A DNA stretch of 64,000 nucleotides from Bacteroidetes bacterium GWC2_46_850 (GCA_001768325.1 MENQ01000021.1:398059-462058), one strand, 5' to 3'. Counted from the stretch's first letter, positions 9,506-20,321 are shown. Made by a program: numbers and translations. Notes: generated by a model not told the origin, from the sequence alone.

Positions 9506-9537
9506 CAAAAATACTGTTTTCCGGGAGAAAAGACAAA
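9506..9537 (-). promoter_or_regulatory. Bacteroidetes-type promoter for merR-namZ
   Basis: On the minus strand a TATTTTTG -7 box (9506-9513) matches TAnnTTTG and a TTTG -33 element lies at 9534-9537, spacing 20 bp. It is 43 bp upstream of the merR start. The rest of the 290-bp region to alaS holds the alaS promoter and nothing else I recognise. Confidence 0.65.
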
Positions 9538-9677
9538 TTTTTTTGTCGGCAGCATCAGGCATCAAATGCGAATTAATTGAATTGTTTGTAGAATTCAATT
9601 TTTGGCGAACTGCAAACCCGGGTTGTTGTGCGTATCATCACGGCGACCAGGGGCTGTCGTGGTTTTTGTTCATACAC

Positions 9678-9708
9678 TTTGGGATACGAAGTTTTTCCCG
9701 TATTTTTG
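9678..9708 (+). promoter_or_regulatory. Bacteroidetes-type promoter for alaS
   Basis: A TTTG element (9678-9681) and a TATTTTTG box (9701-9708, matching TAnnTTTG) are separated by 19 bp. The box is 44 bp upstream of the alaS start at 9753. This supports the start at 9753 rather than the longer open frame from 9492, which would begin upstream of the promoter. Confidence 0.7.
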
Positions 9709-9752
9709 CAGTTTGTTTCAAATATAAGATAAAGCGCAAAGAAATTATTTGT

Positions 9753-12386
9753 ATGATGACCTCCAAAGAGATTCGCCAGTCGTTTAAAGACTTCTTTCAG
9801 ACGAAAGAACACCACATAGTGCCCTCGGCGCCGATGGTGATCAAGGATGACCCCACGCTGATGTTCACCAACGCCGGCATGAACCAGTTCAAAGATATAA
9901 TCCTGGGAAATGCCCCGGTGAAATACCCGCGGGTAGCCGATTCGCAGAAATGCCTGCGTGTGAGCGGGAAACACAACGACCTGGAAGAGGTGGGACACGA
10001 TACATACCACCACACCATGTTCGAGATGCTGGGTAACTGGTCTTTTGGTGACTACTTCAAAAAGGAGGCAATTGCCTGGGCATGGGAATACCTGACGGAG
10101 GTGCTCGCGCTGGACAAGGAACGTCTTTATGTTACTGTGTTCGAGGGTGCGGCCGATGAAAAACTGGAGCGGGACGATGAGGCAGCTTCCTACTGGGAGG
10201 CATACCTTCCCAAAGAGCGGATCATCAACGGAAACAAGAAGGATAATTTCTGGGAGATGGGTGATACCGGCCCCTGCGGCCCCTGCTCAGAGATTCACGT
10301 GGATATACGACCGGAAAGCGAACGGGCTGCAGTGGACGGACTCACCCTGGTGAATCAAAGTCATCCGCAGGTCATCGAGATATGGAACCTGGTCTTCATG
10401 CAGTATAACCGTAAGGCCGACGGTTCGCTGGAACCCCTTCCCGCAAGGGTAATCGATACCGGCATGGGATTCGAGCGCCTCTGCATGGCGGTGCAGGGTA
10501 AGCTGTCGAACTACGACACCGACTTGTTTCAACCGATCATTCAAAAGATAGGAGAAATCAGCAACGCCAGCTACGGCAATGATGTCAAAAAAGATATCGC
10601 CATGCGGGTCATTGCCGACCACCTGCGCACCATCGCTTTTTCCATCACCGACGGACAGCTGCCCTCGAACGCCAAGGCTGGCTACGTGATCCGCCGCATC
10701 CTGCGTCGGGCAGTACGTTATGGCTACACCTTCCTGGGTATGCACGAGTCGTTTATGTACCGCCTTATCCCCACACTGATTGATGTGATGGGGGAAGCTT
10801 ATCCCGAACTGCATGCCCAGCAGACGCTGATCGGAAAAGTGATGAAGGAGGAGGAGGAATCTTTCCTGCGCACCCTGGAGACCGGCATCAAATTGCTGGA
10901 AAAAAATATGCCCACAAAAGAGGGGGGCGTGCTGAGCGGCGAGGTAGCCTTTCAGCTATACGATACGTTCGGGTTTCCGCTCGACCTGACCGAACTGATC
11001 CTCCGGGAACATGGCATGCAGGTGGATGTGGCCGCCTTCAATGCCGAGATGCAGCAACAGAAGGAACGTGCCCGCAATGCGGCTGCCGTGGAGACGGGCG
11101 ACTGGACAAAGGTTCACGACGGAGAACCGGAATTCACCGGCTACGATGAGACAGAAAATGAGACCCGTATTCTCCGTTACCGTGAAGTAAAACAGAAAAA
11201 CAGGAAATTTTACCAGATTGTCCTCTCCCGTTCTCCCTTCTATGCGGAGATGGGGGGACAGGTAGGCGACACGGGCTGGCTGATCACCGAGGAAGGCAAC
11301 AAAATTGAGGTGTTCGATACCAAACGGGAGAATAACCTGGCTGTTCACCTGACCGACAAACTGCCGGAGAACACGGCGGGCATGCTTACTGTCAAAATCG
11401 ACGCGGATAAAAGAACGGCAACCGAGTGCAACCACTCCGCTGCCCACCTGATGCACGAGGCGTTGCGTGAGGTGCTGGGAAAACACGTCGAACAAAAAGG
11501 ATCCTATGTGTCTCCCGAGGTGCTGCGGTTCGACTTCTCCCATTTCCAGAAGATGACCCCCGAAGAGATTCGTGCGGTAGAGAGAGCGGTTACTGCCAAG
11601 ATAAGGAGCAATTTCCCCATCGAGGAACATCGGCATGTGCCGGTTGAAGAGGCCAAAGCCCAGGGAGCGATGGCGCTTTTTGGGGAAAAGTATGGTGATG
11701 ATGTGCGGACCGTGCGTTTTGGCTCCTCCATTGAACTTTGTGGCGGCACCCATATTTCTTCCACCGGGCGCATCGGCACCTTCCGCATTGTGAGCGAGAG
11801 TGCCATCTCGGCAGGTGTGCGACGCATTGAAGCCGTGACGGCAAAGGTGTGTGAGGATTATCTCTATGCGAAAGAAGATGCTTTGCTGGAGATCAGAAAT
11901 ATGCTCAACAATGTCCCCGACATCATGCAAGGGGTACACAGGCTCATTGCGGACAATGATGAAATGAAAAAGGAGCTGCAAGGCTATGTGAAAGAAAAAA
12001 CTGTGCAGCTGAAACAGCGGATTGTTGAAAGAAAAGAACAGGTGAACGGCATCAATCTCTTCCGTGTGATGTTGCCCATAGGTGCCCCCGATGTGGTAAA
12101 AGATATCGCCTTTCAACTGAAAGGAGAGTTTCCGGAAAAGATGTTCTTCGTCGCTGGAACCGCCACAAACGATAAGCCCACCCTCACGGTCATGTTGAGC
12201 GACGACTTGGTCGCCGCGGGATTTCACGCCGGCAACATGGTGCGCGAAGCGGCCAAACTCATTCAGGGTGGCGGTGGGGGGCAACCTCATTTTGCGACAG
12301 CCGGCGGAAAAAATACCGACGGGCTGCCGGCAGCCGTGGAGGCGATTGTGAATCGGTTGAAGCAAGATGGATTACCGCTTATCTGA
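9753..12386 (+). CDS. alaS: Alanyl-tRNA synthetase
   Basis: 877 residues from Met 9753, the usual AlaS length. The start is chosen because it begins with [19 protein letters not shown], the conserved AlaS N-terminus; an in-frame extension to 9492 is not AlaS-like. Class II catalytic motifs include [18 protein letters not shown] and [13 protein letters not shown]. The editing domain keeps the zinc pair HSAAHLMH (HxxxH) and CGGTH (CxxxH). The C-terminal region has a DHHA1-like oligomerisation domain ending in [15 protein letters not shown]. It charges tRNA-Ala and hydrolyses mischarged Ser/Gly-tRNA. The 3' end overlaps the convergent acyltransferase gene by 15 bp. Confidence 0.97.
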   Translation: MMTSKEIRQSFKDFFQTKEHHIVPSAPMVIKDDPTLMFTNAGMNQFKDIILGNAPVKYPRVADSQKCLRVSGKHNDLEEVGHDTYHHTMFEMLGNWSFGDYFKKEAIAWAWEYLTEVLALDKERLYVTVFEGAADEKLERDDEAASYWEAYLPKERIINGNKKDNFWEMGDTGPCGPCSEIHVDIRPESERAAVDGLTLVNQSHPQVIEIWNLVFMQYNRKADGSLEPLPARVIDTGMGFERLCMAVQGKLSNYDTDLFQPIIQKIGEISNASYGNDVKKDIAMRVIADHLRTIAFSITDGQLPSNAKAGYVIRRILRRAVRYGYTFLGMHESFMYRLIPTLIDVMGEAYPELHAQQTLIGKVMKEEEESFLRTLETGIKLLEKNMPTKEGGVLSGEVAFQLYDTFGFPLDLTELILREHGMQVDVAAFNAEMQQQKERARNAAAVETGDWTKVHDGEPEFTGYDETENETRILRYREVKQKNRKFYQIVLSRSPFYAEMGGQVGDTGWLITEEGNKIEVFDTKRENNLAVHLTDKLPENTAGMLTVKIDADKRTATECNHSAAHLMHEALREVLGKHVEQKGSYVSPEVLRFDFSHFQKMTPEEIRAVERAVTAKIRSNFPIEEHRHVPVEEAKAQGAMALFGEKYGDDVRTVRFGSSIELCGGTHISSTGRIGTFRIVSESAISAGVRRIEAVTAKVCEDYLYAKEDALLEIRNMLNNVPDIMQGVHRLIADNDEMKKELQGYVKEKTVQLKQRIVERKEQVNGINLFRVMLPIGAPDVVKDIAFQLKGEFPEKMFFVAGTATNDKPTLTVMLSDDLVAAGFHAGNMVREAAKLIQGGGGGQPHFATAGGKNTDGLPAAVEAIVNRLKQDGLPLI

Positions 12387-13694
12387 AAGCAAGGTAAGCT
12401 TCAGAACCTGTTCCCACAAGTGAGGGTGCTGCTTTCTGAACCGGGCTGTCTTGCGGTCTCGCAGGGCTGACTTCCACCATTTGCGCCAGTAGAGGGCAAA
12501 ATAAAAAGTGGCCGGCATCACCAGGAAATAAACAAGCGACAGGAGCCAGTCTTTGGTCAGAGTGCCGAGGAGCAACGACTGAATCAAATCGAAAATAGGT
12601 ATAAAGATCAGACCGGATGCATATCTCACAGAAGGAACAAACTGTTTATCCTTGAAGAGACTGAGCAGTTTTTTATTGATCAGCAGCGGGAAAAGTCCAT
12701 TCAGGAATCCAAAAAGCATCAGCGGAGATGTAAGAACAAGCGCCTTAAAACGGATGAAAAGATTTAGATTACTCGACGTTACCCACAGTCGATCCTTTGT
12801 GGTGAGACCATGTGTCTGCAAAATATTGTAAGCTTCCCGGAATCCGGCTATGCGGGTATCGAATGCCGGGCGGTCATTTTGGTAAAGATCGTCCAAGCTT
12901 CGCACAATATGGAGCGATGATTGTAGGAACCCATCTTTTCTGTCGGAAAATTTATCTTTTGCAATTTTATCTCCATTCCAGTCGATGGCATGGCGGTATT
13001 CATTGTAAAATTCATCATTCCATATATCCACGACCATCGATTTCAAACTTTTCTCCAGTTCCAGTCGCAGCTGATTAGTAGCTAATCCCGGGTTTTTACC
13101 GTAGACTTCCTTGTATTTCGACACCTCGATGGGGGTACCAAAAGTCACATAGGCATCGGAAAGGAAGCCAGAGATGTCACGGTAATAGATTGATACGGGC
13201 ACGATCTGGCTGTTGAGTTCAAAAGCACAGGAGGCCTCGGTGGGTAGCACGATGCGGGGTACAGCCTTTTGAACGGGGAGGAGTGACTGTTTCGGGTTGT
13301 GTCTTGCCTCGGGAAAGATGGCAATGGGATTGTTGTTCTTGAGAATCCTGGCGGCATTGTCGAAAATCTCGTTGTTCCGGTTCAGGTTATCCTTTCCGTC
13401 GCGTATCCTGAATACCGGGATGATGCGCATTCCACGGAGTATCCAAGCTACAAACTTCTGTTTGAAGATGTCGGCACGGGCTAGAAAAACGACCTGCTTC
13501 AGGGGGTATCCGGCATAGACCAGCATCAATGCGTCAAGCAGTGCGTTGCGGTGGTTGGGGGCAAAAATTACCGGTCGTTCTTTTGATACATTTTCCTTCC
13601 TTCCTGTAAAGACCAGTTTTCTGAAGTTCAGCCTCAAGGTTGTTTTGACCGGGATTTTTGCCAGTGTGTACCGAAAGTCGTAATGGTAAAGCAT
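12372..13694 (-). CDS. PlsC-like 1-acylglycerol-3-phosphate acyltransferase with C-terminal membrane region
   Basis: 440 residues. The acyltransferase domain is N-terminal (about 20-220): [11 protein letters not shown] is motif I and FPEARHN is the FPEG-type motif. The spacing between catalytic His and Asp is five residues rather than the classical four, and motif III has Ala where Gly is common. The C-terminal part (about 300-420) has two or three hydrophobic segments. Likely role: acyl transfer to a glycerophosphate or related lipid at the inner membrane. It follows the BASS transporter gene by 26 bp on the same strand and converges on alaS. Confidence 0.8.
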   Translation of the reverse strand: MLYHYDFRYTLAKIPVKTTLRLNFRKLVFTGRKENVSKERPVIFAPNHRNALLDALMLVYAGYPLKQVVFLARADIFKQKFVAWILRGMRIIPVFRIRDGKDNLNRNNEIFDNAARILKNNNPIAIFPEARHNPKQSLLPVQKAVPRIVLPTEASCAFELNSQIVPVSIYYRDISGFLSDAYVTFGTPIEVSKYKEVYGKNPGLATNQLRLELEKSLKSMVVDIWNDEFYNEYRHAIDWNGDKIAKDKFSDRKDGFLQSSLHIVRSLDDLYQNDRPAFDTRIAGFREAYNILQTHGLTTKDRLWVTSSNLNLFIRFKALVLTSPLMLFGFLNGLFPLLINKKLLSLFKDKQFVPSVRYASGLIFIPIFDLIQSLLLGTLTKDWLLSLVYFLVMPATFYFALYWRKWWKSALRDRKTARFRKQHPHLWEQVLKLTLLSDKR

Positions 13695-13720
13695 GCGTGA
13701 AAGCTTTTAGGATGTATTTT

Positions 13721-14686
13721 TTATTCGTTTGTTGCCGCGATTACCGGACGTCTTCTCCAGTAAAACGCCAGTATGAGCCCTGCCACGATGTGCCATACCC
13801 CCCACCAGGCAGCGACCATTGCCATACCCCCCAGTTGCAGTTCGGGAGGAAAAATCTTCGGGTTGAAGATCAGGGCGAGTCCCAATCCTGAATTTTGTAT
13901 TCCTGTTTCAATGGAGATGGTTCTGCACGCAATTTCGTTTGCTTTACACATTTTGGGAAGGAGATATCCGGCAAGGAAAGCCAGGCCATTATGCAGCAGC
14001 ACCAGCAGGAATATCAGGTGAATGTAATTGAGAAAAATATGGAAGTTACCTGCCAGTGCAGCCACGATAAAACCGATAAAGAAGATGACTGAAGTCATCT
14101 GGATGGGTTTGTCCATTCTTCTGGAGAATCTGGGAAACTTCATTCCCACAAAGATACCCAGAAGGACAGGGATGCCCAGAATCAGAAATACCGTGCGGAA
14201 CATTTCTATCGGGTCAATGGAAATAGGAACCAGCAGCGGGGAGTGTTTGGCATACAGGCTGCCCCAGAAAGCAAAGTTCAATGGCGTCATGAAAAGACTT
14301 ATGACTGTGGTGATTGTGGTTAGACTAACCGATAGGGTGACATTAGACTTTGAGATGGATGAAATGAGATTGGATACATTTCCGCCGGGACAGGCCGCAA
14401 CCAGGATCATGCCCATCGCGACCGGCGTGGAGGGGCGGATAACCAATACGAGCAGGTAAGTAAGTGCAGGCAACAGGATATATTGTGAGACAACTCCAAT
14501 CGCCACCGGTTTGGGGTGGGTGAACAGCGTTCGGAAGTGGTCGGGCTTGATGCTCAGGGCAACGCCGAACATGATAAAGGCAATGGCCAGGTTCATCAGG
14601 TTGACACTTTCCTGGTTGAAGTTCAACTGCACCTGATCGAGCTGCTCCATGTTCCCGAAAAGGGATAACAAGGGATTAAATTCCAT
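13721..14686 (-). CDS. Bile acid:sodium symporter (BASS/SBF) family transporter
   Basis: 321 residues, almost entirely membrane-embedded with eight to ten hydrophobic segments. Family signs are FIMFGVALSI near the start, the motif GMILVAACPGGNVSNLI (discontinuous-helix region), and ISIETGIQNSGLGLALIF late in the protein. BASS members move sodium with organic anions such as bile acids, pantoate or alpha-keto acids; the substrate here is unknown. The acyltransferase gene follows after 26 bp. The promoter region is divergent with rarA. Confidence 0.88.
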   Translation of the reverse strand: MEFNPLLSLFGNMEQLDQVQLNFNQESVNLMNLAIAFIMFGVALSIKPDHFRTLFTHPKPVAIGVVSQYILLPALTYLLVLVIRPSTPVAMGMILVAACPGGNVSNLISSISKSNVTLSVSLTTITTVISLFMTPLNFAFWGSLYAKHSPLLVPISIDPIEMFRTVFLILGIPVLLGIFVGMKFPRFSRRMDKPIQMTSVIFFIGFIVAALAGNFHIFLNYIHLIFLLVLLHNGLAFLAGYLLPKMCKANEIACRTISIETGIQNSGLGLALIFNPKIFPPELQLGGMAMVAAWWGVWHIVAGLILAFYWRRRPVIAATNE

Positions 14687-14709
14687 CTGACTGTTTGATT
14701 TTTAAGCGG

Positions 14710-14736
14710 CAAAGTTACGAAAATTACCTATATTTG
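14710..14736. promoter_or_regulatory. Divergent -7 boxes for the BASS gene and rarA
   Basis: The 63-bp gap holds a TAACTTTG box on the minus strand (14710-14717) serving the BASS gene and a TATATTTG box on the plus strand (14729-14736) serving rarA. Both match TAnnTTTG. Good -33 elements are not obvious. The two promoters face away from each other and nearly touch, so they may compete for polymerase. Confidence 0.5.
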
Positions 14737-14749
14737 TAAATAAAAATGA

Positions 14750-16024
14750 ATGCCCATGAGTGCTCCTCTCGCAGAACGGCTCAGGCCTCAGAATCTGGAT
14801 GAATTTATCGGCCAGAAACATCTGGTCGGCAAGGGGGCTGTGTTGCGCCGGATGATTGATGCGGGGAGGATACCTTCCATCATCTTCTGGGGTCCTCCGG
14901 GCGTGGGAAAGACCACCCTTGCCCACATTATTGCCAATGCGGTAAACGCTCCTTTTTATAAGCTGAGTGCCATCAATTCCGGTGTGAAAGATGTAAGGGA
15001 GGTCATTGAGAAAGCAAAGAACAACCGTTTTTTTGAGACTGCGGCGCCCATCCTGTTTATTGATGAAATACACCGCTTCAGCAAGTCGCAGCAGGACTCG
15101 CTGCTAAATGCCGTGGAGACGGGCACCGTGACCCTCATCGGGGCTACCACCGAAAACCCTTCCTTTGAAGTCATACGACCCCTGCTATCGCGCTGTCAGG
15201 TCTACGTGCTTAAATCGCTTGAAAAGGGTGATCTGCAAGAGTTGTTGCATCGCGCGCTCACCGAAGACCTTATGCTGAAAGAGATAGAGATTGACCTGCA
15301 GGAGACCGACGCGCTGTTCCGCTTCTCGGGCGGTGATGCCCGCAAGCTCCTGAATATTCTGGAGCTGACGGTGCAGGCGGATGGCGACGGGAAGGTTGTG
15401 ATCACCGACAAGACGGTGACAGAACGGCTTCAGGAGAATCCTGCGGCATACGACAAAGGAGGGGAGATGCATTACGACATCATCTCGGCCTTTATCAAAT
15501 CGATCCGGGGAAGTGATCCGGATGCGGCCATCTACTGGCTTGCCCGGATGGTGGCCGGTGGCGAAGACCCCAAGTTTATTGCCCGGCGGTTGGTGATTTC
15601 TGCCGCGGAAGACATCGGCCTGGCCAACCCCAACGCCTTGCTGCTGGCCAACGCCTGCTTCGATACCCTGCAGAAGATCGGCTGGCCGGAAGGACGTATC
15701 GTGCTGGCAGAGACAACCATCTATCTTGCAGCATCACCCAAGAGTAATTCGGCCTATCTGGCCATCGACGCGGCCATTGCAAAAGTGGAACAGACGGGTA
15801 ACCTGCCTGTCCCCTTGCATCTGCGGAATGCACCGACCGCCCTCATGAAGGAACTCGATTATGGCAAGGAGTACAAGTATGCGCACGACTATGAAAACAA
15901 TTTTGTAAGGCAGGAGTACTTGCCCAAAGAATTAAAAGGCAGCCGGTTTTGGGAGGTACAGTCCAACCCTGCGGAGGCGAAGATGTATGAGTTGATGAAG
16001 AAGCTCTGGGGAGGTAAGAAATAA
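14750..16024 (+). CDS. rarA: Replication-associated recombination protein A (RarA/MgsA)
   Basis: 424 residues, the normal size. AAA+ ATPase motifs: Walker A GPPGVGKTT (about 47-55), Walker B LFIDEIHRF (about 103-111), sensor 1 GATTENPSFE and the arginine-finger region LLSRCQVY. The N-terminal PLAERLRPQNLDEFIGQKHL and the C-terminal tetramerisation domain (GSDPDAAIYWLARM, DIGLANP) are typical. It acts on stalled replication forks. Start 14750 (MPMSAPL) or the Met two codons later are both possible. The gene ends at the base just before the convergent lptD stop codon. Confidence 0.95.
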   Translation: MPMSAPLAERLRPQNLDEFIGQKHLVGKGAVLRRMIDAGRIPSIIFWGPPGVGKTTLAHIIANAVNAPFYKLSAINSGVKDVREVIEKAKNNRFFETAAPILFIDEIHRFSKSQQDSLLNAVETGTVTLIGATTENPSFEVIRPLLSRCQVYVLKSLEKGDLQELLHRALTEDLMLKEIEIDLQETDALFRFSGGDARKLLNILELTVQADGDGKVVITDKTVTERLQENPAAYDKGGEMHYDIISAFIKSIRGSDPDAAIYWLARMVAGGEDPKFIARRLVISAAEDIGLANPNALLLANACFDTLQKIGWPEGRIVLAETTIYLAASPKSNSAYLAIDAAIAKVEQTGNLPVPLHLRNAPTALMKELDYGKEYKYAHDYENNFVRQEYLPKELKGSRFWEVQSNPAEAKMYELMKKLWGGKK

Positions 16025-18931
16025 TTAATACCAATCCATGCCGCGGTCGTACGGTGAGTTGCGTTGTTCATACTTCAGGTCTTGCAGGAGTGAAGAATTG
16101 GCGCGGATGGTAAAATTGTATGATTTATACGGGCCAATGGGGATGAAGCTGGCCGACATGCTCCAGCAGTGCAGGTTTCGCGTAAGGGTACAGTTGATGT
16201 TCGTGAATTTCTTCAGATCAAAATTGTAATCGGTGTTGAAAGTGAAGTTCCAGTTCTTGGTCGGCTGGAGCGAACCACTCAGTCCGAAGTTGTGGGTCAG
16301 CTTCCCTTTGTACTCCAGTCGTTCCTTATCGAACTCGCCATAACCATAACGCAATGAATAGTTGAAAGAGATATTCCAGTTCACCGGATTCTTCAGGTAG
16401 CCGTCGCTGTCGAACTCCCCAGCAGTGTCATCGGGTTGTTCCTGTGCATTGCCCTGTTGTGCCGACTCGTAAGGATTTCCTCCCATGGTGCCATCGTCGG
16501 GCAGTTGATTCTTCGGGTCCGTACTGTCACCTTCTTTACCCTCCTTTTCACCGCGGGAAAATAATTTCTTAAACGTATCCTGATTCAGGGAATAGGAGAA
16601 GGAAGTTCCTGTATTCATCAGTTTTCCGAATCCTTTGCCGTTCAGTATCCTGAGCTTATCTACCGGTCGCGGGGTTCCGTTTTTATCCAGTTGATAGAGA
16701 TAGGGATCCCAGGTTGCATTCAGGCTGAGGGTATATGATTTGGAAAGCTTCAGACGGATATTTGAGTTGATCATGCTCCATTTCATGGAGTCGGCCATCA
16801 TGTTATAATTGAAGCTGATGCCCAGGTCGTCGATCAGGCTGACCTTCCGTACGCCGGTGGAGTCCTTATCGCTCCTGATTTTCATTTCAAGGTTATTTTT
16901 GAAATCAAAGCCGATGCTTCCGCTTTGTCCGGAGGGAGCCGTCCCGAACATCATGGAGGAGTAGGGGGAATAGGTATATTCCACATCATCACCGTATTCG
17001 TTTTTGTAGGTGTAGGTCTCGTAAAAGTTGTATTTGGGATCGCTGAAATCGGGTCTGTAATTCAGGCTGATGCTTGGAGAGAAGACGTGGCGGATGGCCT
17101 GTACTTTGTCACCAAATATCTTCCAGGGGGTATACATGCCGTATAATTTTGTCTGGGCACTGAGCGAGGTGCTGTAGTCGTATATCCGTTTGAATCCGTA
17201 TACGGTGTCGATCGGAACGTTTCTTTTGGCAACAGGGTCCCATGCCTGCATGTGGGCGCCGGTGTACCAGCGTTCGGTATAATTGATGGAAGGCGAAAGC
17301 TGTATGTAATCAAACAGTGTGAAGGTGGCGCTGACCGGAATGCTGTGGCGCATGCCGTTGGTCCAGTCGCGTACAAGGTTTGCATTCAGAAACTTGTCTT
17401 CCTTCGTCGTGATTGAGTTGCGAAACTCACCGGAGTAGCTTACGGATATCTTCTCATACCACCGCTCTTCACCCACCATATCCTTTCTTTTGAAGGGGTT
17501 GATGCGACTCATGGTGAGGGAGACGTTGGGCAGTGTGGCGGCAATGGTGGAGTCACGCGATACCTGGTTGATGTTCATCGTAGCCGACATGCTCCAGGGT
17601 GAGTCGGGAAAACGCTGTGTGAGGTTCACGCTCGAGCTCTTGGTATTGTTGGATGCCTCCCGTGAGTAGAGGCGGCTCAGATCGCGGTGGTTGTTCCGGC
17701 TGGTGGAGAAGTTGACGCTTGCTGAGAGGGTGCGGTACATGTTGGCTTTGGGGTCCTGGGAATGGGTCCAGTTGATGCGCAGGTCCTTTGCTACCGAATA
17801 GGCTTCCGGCACCACCTCTTTCAATTCCTTCTCCCCGGTGACGGTGCTCAGATAGTATACATTGAAGTTTCCTGAATATTTATACCGTTTGCGGTAGTTG
17901 GATCGTGCTCCGGCTCCCCATGATCCTTTTGTGTAGATCTCACCGGTCACGGAGAGGTCGATGTAATCGCTCAGCGCAAAATAATAACCGCCATTCTGGA
18001 GGTAGAACCCGCGGGTCATCTCATCGCCGTAACTGGGCATGATGATTCCCGATGAGTAGGATTTGGTGAATGGGAAAAAGGCGAAGGGGAGGACCACTGG
18101 AAACAAGGGTACATCGGCCACTACGAGCCATGCCGGGCCGGTCACCACATCCTTCTCGGGGCGTACCTTGGCTCTCGACAGGTTCAGGTAAAAGTGAGGG
18201 TGATCATGCCTGTCGCAGGTGGTGTATTTTGCGTTCCGCATGTAAAAAGAGTTGTCGGCATTCATCTTTGCCTCATTGGCTACGATGTTTCCTTCACCCT
18301 GCTGTGTGACGACGTGATGGATGAATGCTTTCCGTGTTTCGAAGTTGTAACGGACCTTCTTCATCTCGTACTCCGTACCTCCTTCTGAAAAGACCGGCAG
18401 ACCGAATTCCTTACCCACCGAATCCACGCCAAAGGTGGAGGAAATAACGCTGCTGTCCATATCCATGGTAATGTATTCTCCCTTGATGCCCATTTCACCA
18501 TACTTGATGTCGGCATCACCATAGAGGTATCCCATGTTGTCGCTGGTAAATATCATGGAGTCTTGTGCCGTGTAGTAGACGGCAGCTTTCAGGGTCTGGT
18601 CCTCCATCGACAGACTGTCTTGCTTGCTGACGGACAAACTGTCTTGTCTGGCGAGGGATAAGGAATCGGGTGTCTTGGTCAAGAGCGTATCGGTTTTTGC
18701 GGCAACCGAAGCGGTATCGGAAGGTGTCTGCTCCGCCCGAGAAACATCCGCCGGGGTGATGGTTGTATCGGGCACGGCAACATCAGCTGTCTCCGTGTTG
18801 TGCAATGAATCAGCCAATGCGGAACTTTGCCTCATTTGTTTCGTCGCTTCAGTAGCCTTTCGGACAGAAGAGCATTGCAATGAGATTATCAGGACGAAAA
18901 GCAGAAATATGAAACGGTAAAGTTGCCTCAT
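16025..18931 (-). CDS. LptD-like outer-membrane LPS-assembly protein
   Basis: 968 residues. The N-terminal segment LFVLIISLQCSS fits a signal peptide with a possible lipobox Cys, unlike proteobacterial LptD. A low-complexity Ser/Asp/Thr-rich linker (about 30-105, with repeats of the type QDSLS) follows. Then comes an OstA/LptA-like jellyroll (about 110-250: TLKAAVYYTAQDSMIFTSDN, YGDADIKYGEMGI) and a large beta-barrel (about 280-968) with PLFPVVLPFAFFPFT and GIIMPSYGDEMTRGFYLQNGGYYF. The last strands are rich in aromatic residues. Known role of the family: insertion of lipopolysaccharide into the outer leaflet. It lies 85 bp after thrC on the same strand but has its own promoter. Confidence 0.87.
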   Translation of the reverse strand: MRQLYRFIFLLFVLIISLQCSSVRKATEATKQMRQSSALADSLHNTETADVAVPDTTITPADVSRAEQTPSDTASVAAKTDTLLTKTPDSLSLARQDSLSVSKQDSLSMEDQTLKAAVYYTAQDSMIFTSDNMGYLYGDADIKYGEMGIKGEYITMDMDSSVISSTFGVDSVGKEFGLPVFSEGGTEYEMKKVRYNFETRKAFIHHVVTQQGEGNIVANEAKMNADNSFYMRNAKYTTCDRHDHPHFYLNLSRAKVRPEKDVVTGPAWLVVADVPLFPVVLPFAFFPFTKSYSSGIIMPSYGDEMTRGFYLQNGGYYFALSDYIDLSVTGEIYTKGSWGAGARSNYRKRYKYSGNFNVYYLSTVTGEKELKEVVPEAYSVAKDLRINWTHSQDPKANMYRTLSASVNFSTSRNNHRDLSRLYSREASNNTKSSSVNLTQRFPDSPWSMSATMNINQVSRDSTIAATLPNVSLTMSRINPFKRKDMVGEERWYEKISVSYSGEFRNSITTKEDKFLNANLVRDWTNGMRHSIPVSATFTLFDYIQLSPSINYTERWYTGAHMQAWDPVAKRNVPIDTVYGFKRIYDYSTSLSAQTKLYGMYTPWKIFGDKVQAIRHVFSPSISLNYRPDFSDPKYNFYETYTYKNEYGDDVEYTYSPYSSMMFGTAPSGQSGSIGFDFKNNLEMKIRSDKDSTGVRKVSLIDDLGISFNYNMMADSMKWSMINSNIRLKLSKSYTLSLNATWDPYLYQLDKNGTPRPVDKLRILNGKGFGKLMNTGTSFSYSLNQDTFKKLFSRGEKEGKEGDSTDPKNQLPDDGTMGGNPYESAQQGNAQEQPDDTAGEFDSDGYLKNPVNWNISFNYSLRYGYGEFDKERLEYKGKLTHNFGLSGSLQPTKNWNFTFNTDYNFDLKKFTNINCTLTRNLHCWSMSASFIPIGPYKSYNFTIRANSSLLQDLKYEQRNSPYDRGMDWY

Positions 18932-18965
18932 GCGGAAATTGCAGCCTGCGTATGGTTTTTACACA

Positions 18966-19000
18966 CAAAACTACGCAATAATGAATGATTTCACCGCAAA
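18966..19000 (-). promoter_or_regulatory. Candidate promoter for the lptD-like gene
   Basis: A TAGTTTTG box (18966-18973, matching TAnnTTTG) with TTTG upstream (18997-19000). The spacing of 23 bp is slightly long. It lies 34 bp upstream of the start. Confidence 0.45.
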
Positions 19001-19016
19001 ATTAATAAAAAGAAAC

Positions 19017-20321
19017 TTAAGTCAGATTGATTAAGGTTTTTTTAAACAGATTATAGTCGTTCTCGAGTGGATAGGTTTGTTTTTCGTGTTGCATAAAGGC
19101 AGCCAGACCGTTTGGTATCTGCAACGAGGAACCGATGCATGCTTCCACAGTTTCTTTGAATTTTGCAGGATGGGCGGTTGCAAGGAAAATACCTGTTTCG
19201 CCCTGTTGCAAACTCTCTTTCAGTGCCATGTAGGCACAGGCGCCATGCGGGTCGAGCAGGTAGCCTGCTTTCAGATTTACCTCCCGGATGGTCTGTTTTA
19301 TTTCCTCGTCGGTATATCTGTATGCGGAGATATCTCCTGTAATGGCTTCGTGAGCATGGCCATACAGATCAAGGATACGGTCGAAGTTGCTTGGGGCACC
19401 CACGTCCATGGCATTGGCCACGGTCTGCACCGATGCTCTCGGGGAGTAATTTCCCGTCTGCAGATACTCCCTGAAGACATCATTCCGGTTGTTGGCAGCG
19501 ATAAAGCGTTTCACCGGCAGACCCATTCTTTTGGCAAAAAGGCCGGCAGTCAGGTTGCCCAGGTTGCCACTTGGCACGGAAAAGACAACCTCTCCGGCAA
19601 CAGCCTGTCTGATCAGTTGCGCGTAAGCATGGAAGTAATAAAATGACTGGGGCAGGAACCGCGCCACGTTGATGGAGTTGGCCGAGGTGAGGTTTAACTG
19701 ACTGTTCAGGCTGTGATCCATAAATGCCGACTTTACCAGTGCCTGGCAATCATCGAAAGTACCGTCTACTTCCAGCGCCACAATATTTTGTCCCAGCGTG
19801 GTAAACTGAGCCTCCTGTATGTCACTTACTTTTCCCGAGGGATAAAGTACGAAGACCTGAATTCCTTCCACACCCAGGAAGCCATTTGCCACGGCACTGC
19901 CGGTATCACCCGAGGTGGCTACCAGCACCTTCACATCCTGCTGTCCCTCTTCCTTCACGAAGTGGGATAGCATGCGCGCCATAAACCGGGCGCCCACATC
20001 CTTGAAGGCGAAGGTGGGTCCATGGAACAGTTCCAGCACATAAATACCCTCTTCAATTTTTTTCAGTGGGATATCGAAACTGAGCGTGTCGGTGACAATC
20101 TCATCCAGCCGTTCTTTTGGAATGTCTCCGCCGAAGAAGGCCTCCGCGACTGTTTTGGCGATATCCGGCAAGCTGAGATCGGCCATCTTCGCATAAAAGT
20201 CTGCAGGTAGTTGTTGTATTCTTTCGGGCATATAGAGTCCCCTGTCCGGTGCAAGCCCCTTCACCACCGCTTCCTGCAGTGAAACGGAGGGGGCTTTTTT
20301 ATTTGTACTGTAGTATTGCAT
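19017..20321 (-). CDS. thrC: Threonine synthase
   Basis: 434 residues. The N-terminus reads YSTNKKAPSVSLQEAVVKGLAPDRGLYMPE, the classic threonine synthase start. The PLP lysine is in PTFAFKDVGARFMARML, and the phosphate-binding loop region includes VATSGDTGSAVANGF. It converts O-phosphohomoserine to threonine. It is the last gene of the thr operon, 78 bp after the PGAM-like gene. Length and motif order are normal. Confidence 0.96.
   Translation of the reverse strand: MQYYSTNKKAPSVSLQEAVVKGLAPDRGLYMPERIQQLPADFYAKMADLSLPDIAKTVAEAFFGGDIPKERLDEIVTDTLSFDIPLKKIEEGIYVLELFHGPTFAFKDVGARFMARMLSHFVKEEGQQDVKVLVATSGDTGSAVANGFLGVEGIQVFVLYPSGKVSDIQEAQFTTLGQNIVALEVDGTFDDCQALVKSAFMDHSLNSQLNLTSANSINVARFLPQSFYYFHAYAQLIRQAVAGEVVFSVPSGNLGNLTAGLFAKRMGLPVKRFIAANNRNDVFREYLQTGNYSPRASVQTVANAMDVGAPSNFDRILDLYGHAHEAITGDISAYRYTDEEIKQTIREVNLKAGYLLDPHGACAYMALKESLQQGETGIFLATAHPAKFKETVEACIGSSLQIPNGLAAFMQHEKQTYPLENDYNLFKKTLINLT

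Noticed and set aside
9492..9752. N-terminal extension of alaS
   Set aside because: The added 87 residues do not match AlaS and the promoter lies inside it.
10956..12365. Long minus-strand open frame opposite alaS
   Set aside because: It is His-rich and low-information, has no known motif, and lies fully antisense to a well-conserved alaS; a shadow frame of GC-rich coding DNA.
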